A stretch of DNA of 64,000 nt from an uncultured Pirellulaceae bacterium (GCA_937928555.1 CALFWR010000025.1:1-64000), one strand, 5' to 3'; shown: positions 55,459 to 63,930, counted from the stretch's first letter. A program made the numbers and translations. Notes: generated from the sequence alone by a model not told the origin.

Positions 55459-55917
55459 TTACTCCGAGTCGTCAGTCGCGAACTTGCCTTCTGCAAACAC
55501 AACCTCGCCGTCCAGTTGGACTTCCAAATGCAAACTTACAAACGGATGCAGAAACGGCAACCTCGTCCGGATCCTCAGAAAATGAACCGGGTGATCCCCC
55601 ATCAGATCCAGCACCGCGATCATCGTGTCGTCTTCTGGGATCCAGCGAGCGGTCGATTTGATAACCGACGACGCGCCATCGATTTTGATGCCCGAGGGCG
55701 CGACGACCAAAATGGCATCGAATCGCCCGCTAATCTTCAGCACGCGGCGCGAGAGTATCAGCCATTCGGTCCATTGAGTAAAACCGTTTTGCCTGAGAAG
55801 CTCGACCTTCAAATCGCGGCCAGTGTCGATTTGTTTGCGAATCGAATTCTCGATTTCCCTAGCCGGTTCAGCGGCGGGAGTTCGAAAAGCGTCTTCCACA
55901 GAAGCCTGATTTACCAT
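55459..55917 (-). CDS. Hypothetical protein
   Basis: 152 aa from the ATG at 55917 (a GTG at 55956 is an alternative). No signal peptide. The C-terminal half contains LEVQLDGEVVFAEG and FLRIRTRLPFLHPFVSLHL, suggesting a beta-sheet domain, but no family is recognised. Composition resembles the neighbours and it has its own unit between convergent GDPD-like and divergent Gfo/Idh/MocA genes. Likely real. Confidence 0.6.
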   Translation of the reverse strand: MVNQASVEDAFRTPAAEPAREIENSIRKQIDTGRDLKVELLRQNGFTQWTEWLILSRRVLKISGRFDAILVVAPSGIKIDGASSVIKSTARWIPEDDTMIAVLDLMGDHPVHFLRIRTRLPFLHPFVSLHLEVQLDGEVVFAEGKFATDDSE

Positions 55918-56021
55918 TTTGAATCCGCAAAAGAAGACAGTGGTCCACGCGATCACTTGTGGTACGGCGGCAACCGGGTCACACTTATGGAACTTCCGCA
56001 GTCCATTATTGCAGATAAATC

Positions 56022-57311
56022 ATGGCCGACAAACCGAAGCAACCCACCAAGCCTTCCCGTCGCAAGTTTTTGGCGACTGGAACAACCGCTGCAGGGGCTG
56101 TAACGCTGGGAACTTTTGCCAGCCCCGCACTGGGCTTTCACGCCAGCGTCGACGACACTTTGAAAGTCGGCCTGATCGGCTGCGGTGGTCGCGGCACCGG
56201 AGCGGTCCAAGATATTCTCGAAGCGGACTCGCGAGCCAAAGTCACCGCTCTTGCCGATGCCTTCATTGATCGCGTCAATATCACCAAAGACATTCTTCAA
56301 ACCGATGTCGCGGACAAGTACGCGGTTGCGGAGGAAAATATCTTTACCGGTATCAGCTGCCACGAGGAAATCGTCAAAACGGATATCGACGTGGTCCTGC
56401 TGGCCACGCCACCGCACTTTCGCCCGGCACAAATGGAAGCCGCCGTGCGAGCGGGCAAGCATGTGTTCTGCGAGAAACCCGTTGCTGTCGATGTCCCCGG
56501 AGCCAAACGTGTGCTCGCTGCCTGTGAAGAAGCCGAATCCAAAGGACTCAGCGTTGTCTCGGGGTTGTGCTGGCGATATGACACAGCGGTCAACGAAGTC
56601 ATCGACAGAGTCCTTGGTGGCGACATTGGAGAGATTGTTTCGATCGAATCCAACTACCTCACTGGCACCCTCTGGCATCGCATCCCCAAGCCCGATCAAG
56701 TCTGGTCGCCGCTGGAACAGCAGCTTCGCAACTGGCTGTACTACAACTGGCTAAGCGGCGACCACATCACCGAACAGCACATCCATTCGATCGACAAAGT
56801 CGCGTGGCTTTACGGTGACACTCCTCCTGAATCCTGTTACGGCGTCGGAGGCCGATTGGCACGCACCGAAAAAAAGTGGGGCAACGTCTACGATCACTTT
56901 ACGACGGTGTATCAATGGGCCGACGGCAGAAAAGCATTTTGTCATTGCCGGCAGATGGATCATTGCTTTAACCAGACCGATGATTTTGCCTACGGTACCG
57001 AAGGAGTCGCCGGGATCCTGTCTCGCAAGATCGAAAACGGTGCCGGGACATGGTCCACCAAACGGACCAGTAATCGCATGTATGTCAACGAGCACATCAA
57101 ACTGACACAAAGCATCCGTGGTGACGGGCCGATCAACAACGGACACTATATGGTGAACAGTACTTTGATGGCGTTGTTTGGGCGCGATGCGGCGTACTCT
57201 GGCAAAAAACTCGAATGGGACCAGTTCATGCAATCCGAAGTCGTGCTTGGCCCCGAATCCTGGGCGGACCAAGATTATGTTCCCGATCCGGTTGCCATCC
57301 CAGGCCGCTAG
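56022..57311 (+). CDS. Tat-exported Gfo/Idh/MocA-family oxidoreductase
   Basis: 429 aa. A twin-arginine signal SRRKFLATGTTAAGAVTLG precedes the Rossmann motif VGLIGCGGRGTGAVQDIL (about residues 47-64), then VLLATPPHFRP, HVFCEKPVAVDVPGAK and GLCWRYDTAVNEVIDRV. The family oxidises or reduces sugars or inositols with NAD(P). An exported form is typical in Planctomycetes, where the cofactor is probably bound before export. Sits 59 bases upstream of the tryptophan dioxygenase frame on the same strand; the substrate is unknown. Confidence 0.92.
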   Translation: MADKPKQPTKPSRRKFLATGTTAAGAVTLGTFASPALGFHASVDDTLKVGLIGCGGRGTGAVQDILEADSRAKVTALADAFIDRVNITKDILQTDVADKYAVAEENIFTGISCHEEIVKTDIDVVLLATPPHFRPAQMEAAVRAGKHVFCEKPVAVDVPGAKRVLAACEEAESKGLSVVSGLCWRYDTAVNEVIDRVLGGDIGEIVSIESNYLTGTLWHRIPKPDQVWSPLEQQLRNWLYYNWLSGDHITEQHIHSIDKVAWLYGDTPPESCYGVGGRLARTEKKWGNVYDHFTTVYQWADGRKAFCHCRQMDHCFNQTDDFAYGTEGVAGILSRKIENGAGTWSTKRTSNRMYVNEHIKLTQSIRGDGPINNGHYMVNSTLMALFGRDAAYSGKKLEWDQFMQSEVVLGPESWADQDYVPDPVAIPGR

Positions 57312-57384
57312 AGCGTTCCCTTTCGCAAAAATGCATTTTCAATCATCGCCGCATTTTCTGCACCTTTAATTGCCTGTTGCTGAT

Positions 57385-58485
57385 ATGCCTCAACCCGGTT
57401 CCGTTTACTATCGCGAGTACCTTCGGCTGGACAAAATCCTCGAAGCCCAGGAACTCGAAAGCGCGAAACACGGAAAGCCTGCTCATGACGAGATGCTTTT
57501 CATCATCACGCACCAAACCTACGAACTGTGGTTCAAGCAGATCGTGTTTGAACTCGAAGCCATCATCGACATCCTTGACGATCCCGTCGTGCAGGACAAA
57601 AAGATCGGTCGGGTGCTGCACATGCTGGCCCGGATTACAAAGATCCAGCGGATCCTGATCGAACAGATCGAAGTCATCGAAACCATCACGCCCCTGGACT
57701 TTCTCGAATTTCGTGACTTGCTGGTGCCCGCGTCGGGTTTTCAGAGCATCATGTTCAAGCAGATCGAAATCCTGATGGGGATCCGCAAAGAGAATCGCAT
57801 CGCCGCCGATTGCGAATTCTTCAAAACGCGGCTTTCCTTTTCCGACCAGGCACTCCTGGAAGAAGTCGAAGAACGCACCAACCTGCTGGAGTTGGTTGAC
57901 CGCTGGCTGACCAAGGGCCCCTTTGATCGCTTCGAAGGATTCACGTTCTGGAAAATGTATCGTGATGCTGTGGACAAAATGTTCAAGTCCGATGAAGACA
58001 TCATCCGCTCCAACCGCACACTCACCGATCGGGAAAAAGACTCCCAGGTCGAAGAGATGCTCAAGACGCGAGACCGATTTGACAGCCTGCTGGACAAAGA
58101 CAAATTCGAGTGCCGACGAGCCCAGGGCGAGTTTCGACTTTCGCATTCGGGATTTCTTGCGGCCCTGTTTATCCATCTTTATCGCGACGAACCGCTGCTG
58201 TACACCGCTTTCCGTTTGCTGACCCTGCTGGCAGACGTGGATGGCCTGTTTACCCGTTGGCGGCAACGTCACATGGTGATGGTGCAGCGGATGCTGGGAA
58301 CCAAAATCGGCACCGGTGGATCTTCCGGCCAGGACTACCTGAGCCAGACGACCAACCAGAATCGGGTCTTTCTGGATCTGTTCAACATCTCCACGTTTCT
58401 GATCCCGCGCGAAGACCTTCCGCCGCTTCCGGCGAACGTCCGCCGTGAACTGGGATTCTTTTTTCGCGGCCCCGACGCCAGTTGA
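57385..58485 (+). CDS. kynA: Tryptophan 2,3-dioxygenase
   Basis: 366 aa from the ATG at 57385, longer than the ~280-residue proteobacterial enzyme and closer to animal TDO in size. The haem enzyme opens the tryptophan indole ring to N-formylkynurenine. Typical are YREYLRLDKILEAQ, HDEMLFIITHQTYELWFKQI (active-site His), RFRDLL-like FLEFRDLLVPASGFQS, and the C-terminal GTGGSSGQDYL loop. With the kynurenine 3-monooxygenase 1 kb away it points to the kynurenine route; kynurenine formamidase, kynureninase and 3-HAA dioxygenase are not in the window. Confidence 0.93.
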   Translation: MPQPGSVYYREYLRLDKILEAQELESAKHGKPAHDEMLFIITHQTYELWFKQIVFELEAIIDILDDPVVQDKKIGRVLHMLARITKIQRILIEQIEVIETITPLDFLEFRDLLVPASGFQSIMFKQIEILMGIRKENRIAADCEFFKTRLSFSDQALLEEVEERTNLLELVDRWLTKGPFDRFEGFTFWKMYRDAVDKMFKSDEDIIRSNRTLTDREKDSQVEEMLKTRDRFDSLLDKDKFECRRAQGEFRLSHSGFLAALFIHLYRDEPLLYTAFRLLTLLADVDGLFTRWRQRHMVMVQRMLGTKIGTGGSSGQDYLSQTTNQNRVFLDLFNISTFLIPREDLPPLPANVRRELGFFFRGPDAS

Positions 58486-58618
58486 TTCAGCGACGGCAAA
58501 CCGCAGGAAATCGCCCCGGTTTGCGGCTGTGTCCTAAAAACCGTTGTACAAGCGCGTTCGCCCAATTACGATCAAGCCTTCCCAACGAACACAAATTCTG
58601 TTTTTGAATCGAGAAAGA

Positions 58619-59299
58619 ATGAACATCAAAAAAGGAACTTTTTGGACGCTGCTGATTGCTGCAACGACCATCATGGCGGCTTCTGCTGAAGCTCAAATTC
58701 GGCAGACCTATCCGCAGCAGAGAGCTTACGGTTCAGCCACTCGCCAGGTCGTTCCTCAAGTTCAGACGCCTTCGTACCAGAATGTAACGCTCAGCAAAGA
58801 GCAGATGGCCCAGTCGACGCTTGGCGCGTCTTTCGCTGACTCGGCAGCAGGGGTTGTCGTACGGTCTGTCTTCACCAACAGTCCCGCCCACAAAGCCGGC
58901 CTCAACACTGGCGACGTCATCAGCAAGCTCAACGGCAACGCCGTCCCCAACGCGGCGTCAATGGGCGCCGCGATAAACGGCATGTCCGAGGGCGATGTCA
59001 TCAAACTCACTCGCAGGAACAGTGTTGGCAAAGTTGCCGATGTCGATTGCAGTGTTTCGACGATGGGCGCTGTCCTCAAAGCCAGCAACGTTCCTGAAGC
59101 AGGTGTCTACGGTCCGGCGATCGCCCAAGCTCAGGTGACTTTGAAAAAGATGGAAGTCGACATCCGCAATGCGACTCAGGAACTCGAAGCGATGAAAAAG
59201 CAGTATGCGGATCTTCAGAAAAGAACTGGTGAGCTCAAGATGAAAGCGGAAGAAGTCCGCAAGCAGGAACAAGCTAGGAAAGCTGAAGAAAAGAATTGA
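58619..59299 (+). CDS. Secreted PDZ-domain protein with C-terminal coiled coil
   Basis: 226 aa from the ATG at 58619, which opens a Sec signal (GTFWTLLIAATTIMAASAEA). A single PDZ domain is at about residues 62-145: LGASFADSAAGVVVRSVFTNS, AHKAGLNTGDVISKLNGNAV, GDVIKLTRR. The last ~55 residues are a charged helix (TQELEAMKKQYADLQKRTGEL). No protease domain is attached, so it is likely a periplasmic adaptor. A clear terminator follows. Confidence 0.85.
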   Translation: MNIKKGTFWTLLIAATTIMAASAEAQIRQTYPQQRAYGSATRQVVPQVQTPSYQNVTLSKEQMAQSTLGASFADSAAGVVVRSVFTNSPAHKAGLNTGDVISKLNGNAVPNAASMGAAINGMSEGDVIKLTRRNSVGKVADVDCSVSTMGAVLKASNVPEAGVYGPAIAQAQVTLKKMEVDIRNATQELEAMKKQYADLQKRTGELKMKAEEVRKQEQARKAEEKN

Positions 59300-59330
59300 T
59301 TCAGATCGTCATTCGATCACGAATTCGATG

Positions 59331-59374
59331 TCCCGATGCAGAACCCCTCGTGGTTTTGAATCGGGATTTTTTTT
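59331..59374 (+). terminator. Intrinsic terminator of the PDZ gene
   Basis: Stem TCCCGAT/ATCGGGA with inner AACC/GGTT pairing, then eight T, about 32 bases past the stop codon. Confidence 0.85.
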
Positions 59375-59390
59375 GGCGACGTGAGACTTC

Positions 59391-59444
59391 CCCGTGAGCC
59401 GCTGGCCTCACGGCGCGCCAAAACCCGACGCCTCACAGCGCGCC
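59391..59444 (+). repeat. GTGAGCCG palindromic intergenic repeat
   Basis: CCCGTGAGCCGCTGGCCTCA followed by CGGCGCGCC and a second CCTCACAGCGCGCC. Between the convergent PDZ and kmo genes. Same family as at 17.66 and 48.17 kb. Confidence 0.6.
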
Positions 59445-59458
59445 ACCGACGGCACAAC

Positions 59459-60823
59459 TCAACCCGAAACGGGAACCAGTCGCTCCCGCAACAACTTCGC
59501 GGCCAGCGAATAGTCCATCTGCTCAATTGAATCGATATCCTGCGTCAGGTCATCTAAGATCTTTCTCTGAATCACACCCAACTGCTTTGCTTTGGCGTAG
59601 GGAATCGTGTGAAACATCACGCGCGAGTATCGCGGAATGAAAAGCTCCGGATAGCGGCGTTCCAACTCGAAACCGACTTCTTTTTTCAAGTGGTACTTGG
59701 GATCGATCACACCCTGTTGCATCATCTCGTGGTTTTCAATCGCCATGTCCGCGATCGCTTCGGCGTTGGGTTTTCGAATTCGACTAAAGTCCTCGAGGGT
59801 TTTGGCCCAGTCCTCGTTGTTTTCGTCCAGCAGTCGTACCAGCTCGCTGCAATCTTCGAACCCCGAGTTCATTCCCTGCCCATGAAAGGGCACGATCGCG
59901 TGAGCGGCATCCCCCACGATCAATCCACAATCAGAATAATGAAACGGCGAGCATCGAATCGTGCCCAGCCGACCGGTCGGATGTTCGAAAAAGTCTTCCA
60001 GCAGGTCGGGCATCAACTTCATCGCGCTGGCAAAGTGTGCCTCAAAAAACTCGACCAGTTTCTCGCGGTTGGTCAGCGTTGCGAAACTGGGCTCTCCGGT
60101 CTTTGGCAAAAACAGAGTCACGGTGAAGCTGCCGCCAGGGTTTGGCAGCGCAATCAGCATAAATCTGCCGCGTGGCCAGATGTGCAGCGCTTCCTTTTCG
60201 ATTTCCCAGTCACCATTTTTTGACGCTGGAATCTCAAGCTCTTTGTAGTCGTGCTCCAGGAAAGTCGACTTGCTCTGACCGCCGGTTGCTTCGACCAGTT
60301 CGCGGCGAACCCGCGACCCCGCGCCGTCGGCTCCGATGACCAAATCAAACGCATGCGAATTGCTGCTTCCGTCGGCAGATTCAAAGACCGCTTTGCGGTT
60401 CGCAAAATCAACCGAAGTGCATTTCTGTTCAAACACAACATCGACCGCGTCGGCCAACAGGGCCTCGTTGACCAACAGTCTGTTTAACCCGTCGCGAGGC
60501 ACCGAGTAGTTGACTTCATGGTCGCGTTGGCCGTAGGGGGAAAAACGTTGACCTCCGTCTGCGGTGTGCAGCATGCGTCCACGCATCGGTATCAGCAGCG
60601 GTTTCACTTTGTTGTACAACCCCGCAGACTTTAGGGCGTGGATCCCTCGCGAGCACAAGGCAAGGTTAATCGAACGCCCGGAATCTTCGGCAACCTTACG
60701 CCCGTCTTTGCGGCGTTCAAACAGGCGGATCGAATAGCCGCGTTGGCCAAGCATGACGCCCAGCAAGGACCCGACCAAACCTGCACCCACGATGACAATA
60801 TTTTTGTCAGACCGGTTCTTCAA
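59459..60823 (-). CDS. kmo: Kynurenine 3-monooxygenase
   Basis: 454 aa. FAD enzyme that hydroxylates kynurenine to 3-hydroxykynurenine with NADPH and O2. It has NIVIVGAGLVGSLLGVML (FAD Rossmann), GRSINLALCSRGIHALKSAG, VIGADGAGSRVRRELV, and CGLIVGDAAHAIVPFHGQGMNSGFEDC, a combination specific to KMO among flavin hydroxylases. The C-terminus carries no obvious membrane anchor. Its 140-base upstream region holds a promoter-like pair, a mini-ORF and a terminator hairpin, all on the same strand. Confidence 0.93.
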   Translation of the reverse strand: MKNRSDKNIVIVGAGLVGSLLGVMLGQRGYSIRLFERRKDGRKVAEDSGRSINLALCSRGIHALKSAGLYNKVKPLLIPMRGRMLHTADGGQRFSPYGQRDHEVNYSVPRDGLNRLLVNEALLADAVDVVFEQKCTSVDFANRKAVFESADGSSNSHAFDLVIGADGAGSRVRRELVEATGGQSKSTFLEHDYKELEIPASKNGDWEIEKEALHIWPRGRFMLIALPNPGGSFTVTLFLPKTGEPSFATLTNREKLVEFFEAHFASAMKLMPDLLEDFFEHPTGRLGTIRCSPFHYSDCGLIVGDAAHAIVPFHGQGMNSGFEDCSELVRLLDENNEDWAKTLEDFSRIRKPNAEAIADMAIENHEMMQQGVIDPKYHLKKEVGFELERRYPELFIPRYSRVMFHTIPYAKAKQLGVIQRKILDDLTQDIDSIEQMDYSLAAKLLRERLVPVSG

Positions 60824-60854
60824 TTTCGAAACTCAACTACGATGATCTGCTTAA

Positions 60855-60965
60855 TTAGAACTTGAACGCCTGTTGAAGCGCATGAAAAAACCCCACCGAT
60901 TGCAAAGCAACACGGCGGGGCCGGAACAGAAAAGAGGCCGAATCGAAATAAGCCCGTTCCTTCAT
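60855..60965 (-). CDS. Putative 36-residue Phe-rich leader ORF upstream of kmo
   Basis: ATG at 60963-60965, TAA at 60855-60857. The peptide starts MKERAYFDSASFLF and ends ALQQAFKF; 7 of 36 residues are Phe. The terminator-like hairpin lies inside the frame. The ATG is only about three bases from the transcription start predicted from the upstream promoter. No ribosome site is visible. It may be a leader peptide or a chance ORF. Confidence 0.3.
   Translation of the reverse strand: MKERAYFDSASFLFRPRRVALQSVGFFHALQQAFKF
60885..60920 (-). terminator. Terminator-like hairpin in the kmo leader (possible attenuator)
   Basis: On the minus strand CCCCGCCG...CGGTGGGG, with inner TTGC/GCAA pairing, is followed by six T. 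It points toward kmo and sits 62 bases before its start codon; no minus-strand gene ends upstream (suhB is on the other strand). It would therefore stop transcription entering kmo. Confidence 0.7.
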
Positions 60966-60974
60966 GATGGCGAT

Positions 60975-61003
60975 ATGGTAGCACCCATCACCTGACGTTT
61001 CAA
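60975..61003 (-). promoter_or_regulatory. Candidate promoter for kmo
   Basis: Minus strand TTGAAA (61003-60998), 17-base spacer, TACCAT (60980-60975): five of six and four of six consensus bases at ideal spacing. It lies between kmo and the divergent suhB. Confidence 0.5.
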
Positions 61004-61032
61004 GCAATTAGTGCCCAACCAGTTTACTTTGC

Positions 61033-61842
61033 ATGACCATAAGTTTAGCTAATCCCGAGCTTCAGCCCTATCTCAACGCTGCGATTCATGCCGCAAAACT
61101 CGGCGGCGAGCAACTCCTTTCGCGGATGGGCAAGGTAAAGGTCAACGAAAAGAAGCCTCGTGACCTCGTCACCGAAGCCGACTTGGCGTCGCAAAAAGCG
61201 ATCGAGGATTACTTGCTGGGTGAGTTTCCCGAGCATCGTTTTTTGGGGGAGGAATCAGACGTCCACAACCTTGAGATCAATCAGGATGAAGTCTGCTGGA
61301 TCGTGGATCCGCTTGATGGAACGGTCAACTATGTCCATCAGCTGAATTCATTTTCGGTTTCGATCGCACTTCGACGCGGAGACGAAACGATTGTCGGCGT
61401 CGTCTACGATCCGGTTATCGATGAAATGTTCTGCGCCGCCAGAGGACAGGGAGCTTTTCTCAATGGCCAACCTGTCTGTCACTCGGACTGCACTGATTTG
61501 CACAAGGCGTTGGTTGTTTGCAGTTTTTCAAGCAGTGTCGATCGCCACCATCCGGAAGTCGAGAGGTTCCTGCGCGTACTGGGCCAGGCCGGCAGCATTC
61601 GCCGACTGGGTTCTGCGGCCCTGAACCTGTGCTTTGTCGCCTGCGGACGTTCGGACGCGTACTGGGCCACGGGTCTTAATTGCTGGGACGTTGCCGCCGG
61701 GATGTTGATTCTTGACGAAGCCGGCGGCGTTGCGAAAACGATTGAAGGAGGTGAAGTCGATTTGTTTGCGCCAAAATTCTGTGCCGCTGCCACAAACGAA
61801 ATGTTCTCGCAAATGCAGAAACTCCTGGACCTTGATATGTAA
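61033..61842 (+). CDS. suhB: Inositol-1-monophosphatase family phosphatase
   Basis: 269 aa. Metal-binding motifs are FLGEESDV (Glu), WIVDPLDGTVNYVHQ (the DPLDGT signature, about residue 95) and the C-terminal NCWDVAAGMLILDEAGG. Hydrolyses inositol monophosphate and related sugar phosphates; some homologs act in transcription antitermination or in NADP/PAP hydrolysis, so the substrate is not fixed. Family length is normal. Divergent from kmo. Confidence 0.9.
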   Translation: MTISLANPELQPYLNAAIHAAKLGGEQLLSRMGKVKVNEKKPRDLVTEADLASQKAIEDYLLGEFPEHRFLGEESDVHNLEINQDEVCWIVDPLDGTVNYVHQLNSFSVSIALRRGDETIVGVVYDPVIDEMFCAARGQGAFLNGQPVCHSDCTDLHKALVVCSFSSSVDRHHPEVERFLRVLGQAGSIRRLGSAALNLCFVACGRSDAYWATGLNCWDVAAGMLILDEAGGVAKTIEGGEVDLFAPKFCAAATNEMFSQMQKLLDLDM

Positions 61843-61874
61843 CGTGGCATGCGCTGGTCCAATGTGCACTCGCC

Positions 61875-62063
61875 GTGGATCCTCTTGTGGAGATCGCGCG
61901 TTTGGTCAGCAAATCTTCGCTTTCGGAATCGATCAAGGAAAAGTTGATCGCCTGTTTGCGTTTGATCCCGGATTATTCACGACGACGGGCGTTGATTCTA
62001 CGTCTGGCCAACCGCAGCAAGGGAAAAGCTGAATTTCATCGAGAATTGCGAATCATCCGATAG
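61875..62063 (+). CDS. Small ORF with its C-terminal half read from a MITE
   Basis: 62 codons from a GTG. The first ~33 residues (MDPLVEIARLVSKSSLSESI then KEKLIACLRLIPD) look like an amphipathic helix. The last ~29 residues (DYSRRRALILRLANRSKGKA onward) are the translation of MITE copy 6. It may be the remnant of a small gene disrupted by the element, or a chance frame. Confidence 0.35.
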   Translation: MDPLVEIARLVSKSSLSESIKEKLIACLRLIPDYSRRRALILRLANRSKGKAEFHRELRIIR

Positions 62064-62153
62064 ATGAAAACCACGGCGATCGTTTCATCGCATCAGAGTC
62101 GCAGATCACTGTCGCAACTGATTCTGACGCCCACGCCTCGTGAATAATCCGGA
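61967..62153 (-). mobile_element. MITE-like element, copy 6 (full length, 187 bp)
   Basis: Reverse orientation. Starts with the perfect CCCGGATTATTCACGA; the other end is CCTCGTGAATAATCCGGA, with the last base changed. Flanks are TTGAT and TTAAG, so no clear target duplication remains. It is about 125 bases downstream of suhB and probably an older insertion. Confidence 0.85.
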
Positions 62154-62831
62154 TTAAGATTGCGTCAAACGGGCTCGCCAACATCAGGTTGCCCGGCGTT
62201 CTGTGTGCGAGGCTGCGCTGAAGGTCAGCTGAGTTTTTGGTTGACTCGGTCAATCGCCAGTCCTGACAATTTGCAAAGCTGTCTGGTCCGGCGGGCATTG
62301 TTCGCATCAAGCATTTCTGCCGTCGAGGCTTGCGTTTCGCTCGGTTGAGGTCAGTTGAAGGAGTGTCGAACTGTAATTTGAGATAATTCTGGAACTTCTT
62401 TGGCTTCCAGGACAATTGGTCTAATTGGGGCGATCGATACAGCCAGGAACATGCAAGTTCGGGAGTCCTCGGATTGGATTCAATCAATATGGGTTCGGTA
62501 TTGATTCAAACAGAATAGAAGCTGATCGCTTTGAACAGCAAAAAGGTGAGGCCAAGGCTGACAGTACGGTTGTGTTTGTAGGTTTTATCATCGCATTTCG
62601 CTTGCAAACGTGTCTTTCGATTGCGAATTGGAAGATTCGGTACAGTCCGAATCGTTTTTAGCGACACCGCTTGAAACTATTGTGTTGTTGTGTAGACTTC
62701 CACCATGCGACATACAGACGCGGCACTGATAGCAATGCATTTCTTCCCTGCGTTTTAGGCGTCTCCGGTGTCCTCGCTCTTTAACCCACCCTTTATTTCT
62801 CCCACTCAGGCTCACGAAAGAGGATTATTCT
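62154..62831. other. Long gene-free stretch upstream of the DUF1559 pseudopilin
   Basis: About 680 bases with no convincing gene. A minus-strand frame (62053-62487) is open but its end is MITE sequence and the rest has no protein character. A TTGAAA - 16 bases - TAGACT pair near 62,669-62,696 could be the pseudopilin promoter (weak). The size of the gap suggests a long 5' leader or a decayed gene. Confidence 0.4.
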
Positions 62832-63860
62832 GTGAAGAATATCAAAAAAACGAACGGATTTACGCTGGTTGAACTTTTGGTCGTGATTGCGATCATCGGA
62901 ATTCTGATAGGTATGCTCTTGCCAGCCGTGCAAGCGGTTCGTGAAGCCGCTCGCCGCACGCAGTGCATGAACAACTTGCGTCAAGTTGCTTTGGCAGCAC
63001 TCAATGTTGAATCAGCTACGATGAATTTTCCGACATCAGGCCTCCAGTCTGCCGGATTTGATGCGGGTGGGCTTCTTCGAGCCAACTCCGGTCGCGAGAA
63101 CTTCGGTTGGGGTTTTCAAATCCTCGCTCAAATCGAGCAGGCCAACCTGAGACAACTTCGTTCGATTGCAGTTGGTCCGGGTTCGGCTTTCTCCGCATCT
63201 CAGGTTCCAGCATTCAGTTGCCCATCTCGTGGTACGAGAGTCCTCACAGAAGCGGGCACGAATGATACCGCTCTTGGTGACTACGCTGGATTTTTCGTTG
63301 GAGTCGATTTCCCTAACTTCGTGAACCAGATTCAGATTCCATTCGATGGAGCTGATGACTTTCAGCCTGCTCTGGCCGACGAATTCCAGCCTGAGCAAAG
63401 CCGGGTTTGGCTTGGTGCGATTGCAAAAGCAGGTCATCTGCTGAGCGACGGCACGCTGGTAACCCAGCCTCGAATTGGTTTCGGGCAGCTTGCTGACGGA
63501 TCTTCGAACACGGTTATGTTCGGTGAGAAAGCCGCTGCCGTGGCACAGTACAATCCGCTTGGGACCTACGACGAGATCTTCTGGGAAGGTCAAGGTTACT
63601 TTGGTTCAAGCAACTTTGCTACGATGAGAACTCTGGGTCCTGCGGGTTCAATGGTCGCCGACAATGATACTTCGTTTATCGACAGTACCGGAGTTTCGGT
63701 TGCTCACCAAAAGGGATTCGGTTCGGCTCATCCTGGCACCGTGAACTTCTCATTGTGCGACGGTTCAACGCATGCCCTAACAATGGGCATTCAAGCTCTG
63801 AATCTGTACCAGTTGGGTCATCGCTCAGACGGATCCATTGTTGACGTAACCGAGTTCTAA
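62832..63860 (+). CDS. DUF1559 prepilin-like protein
   Basis: 342 aa from a GTG. The type IV prepilin leader is [20 protein letters not shown], cleaved after Gly before Phe, with Glu at +5 and a hydrophobic helix. The H-rich tail motifs [11 protein letters not shown] and [12 protein letters not shown] are characteristic of the DUF1559 family, which is expanded in Planctomycetes. It probably forms pseudopilus or fibre structures through a type II secretion-like system; such machinery is not in the window. Confidence 0.94.
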   Translation: MKNIKKTNGFTLVELLVVIAIIGILIGMLLPAVQAVREAARRTQCMNNLRQVALAALNVESATMNFPTSGLQSAGFDAGGLLRANSGRENFGWGFQILAQIEQANLRQLRSIAVGPGSAFSASQVPAFSCPSRGTRVLTEAGTNDTALGDYAGFFVGVDFPNFVNQIQIPFDGADDFQPALADEFQPEQSRVWLGAIAKAGHLLSDGTLVTQPRIGFGQLADGSSNTVMFGEKAAAVAQYNPLGTYDEIFWEGQGYFGSSNFATMRTLGPAGSMVADNDTSFIDSTGVSVAHQKGFGSAHPGTVNFSLCDGSTHALTMGIQALNLYQLGHRSDGSIVDVTEF

Positions 63861-63897
63861 TTCTGACTCGATTGCGATTCAATTCAAAACCAAATCA

Positions 63898-63930
63898 AAC
63901 GCAGATCATTTTTTTGTTCTGCGTTTTTTT
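63898..63930 (+). terminator. Intrinsic terminator of the DUF1559 gene
   Basis: Stem AACGCAGA/TCTGCGTT with a 12-base loop containing a T run, then further T, about 38 bases past the stop codon. Confidence 0.88.

Noticed and set aside
62053-62487. 144-codon minus-strand frame near the last MITE
   Set aside because: Its end is MITE sequence and the rest has no recognisable protein character or conserved start.
62669-62696. TTGAAA/TAGACT promoter for the DUF1559 gene
   Set aside because: The -10 match is poor and spacing is 16; too weak to list as a separate feature, only mentioned in the gap description.
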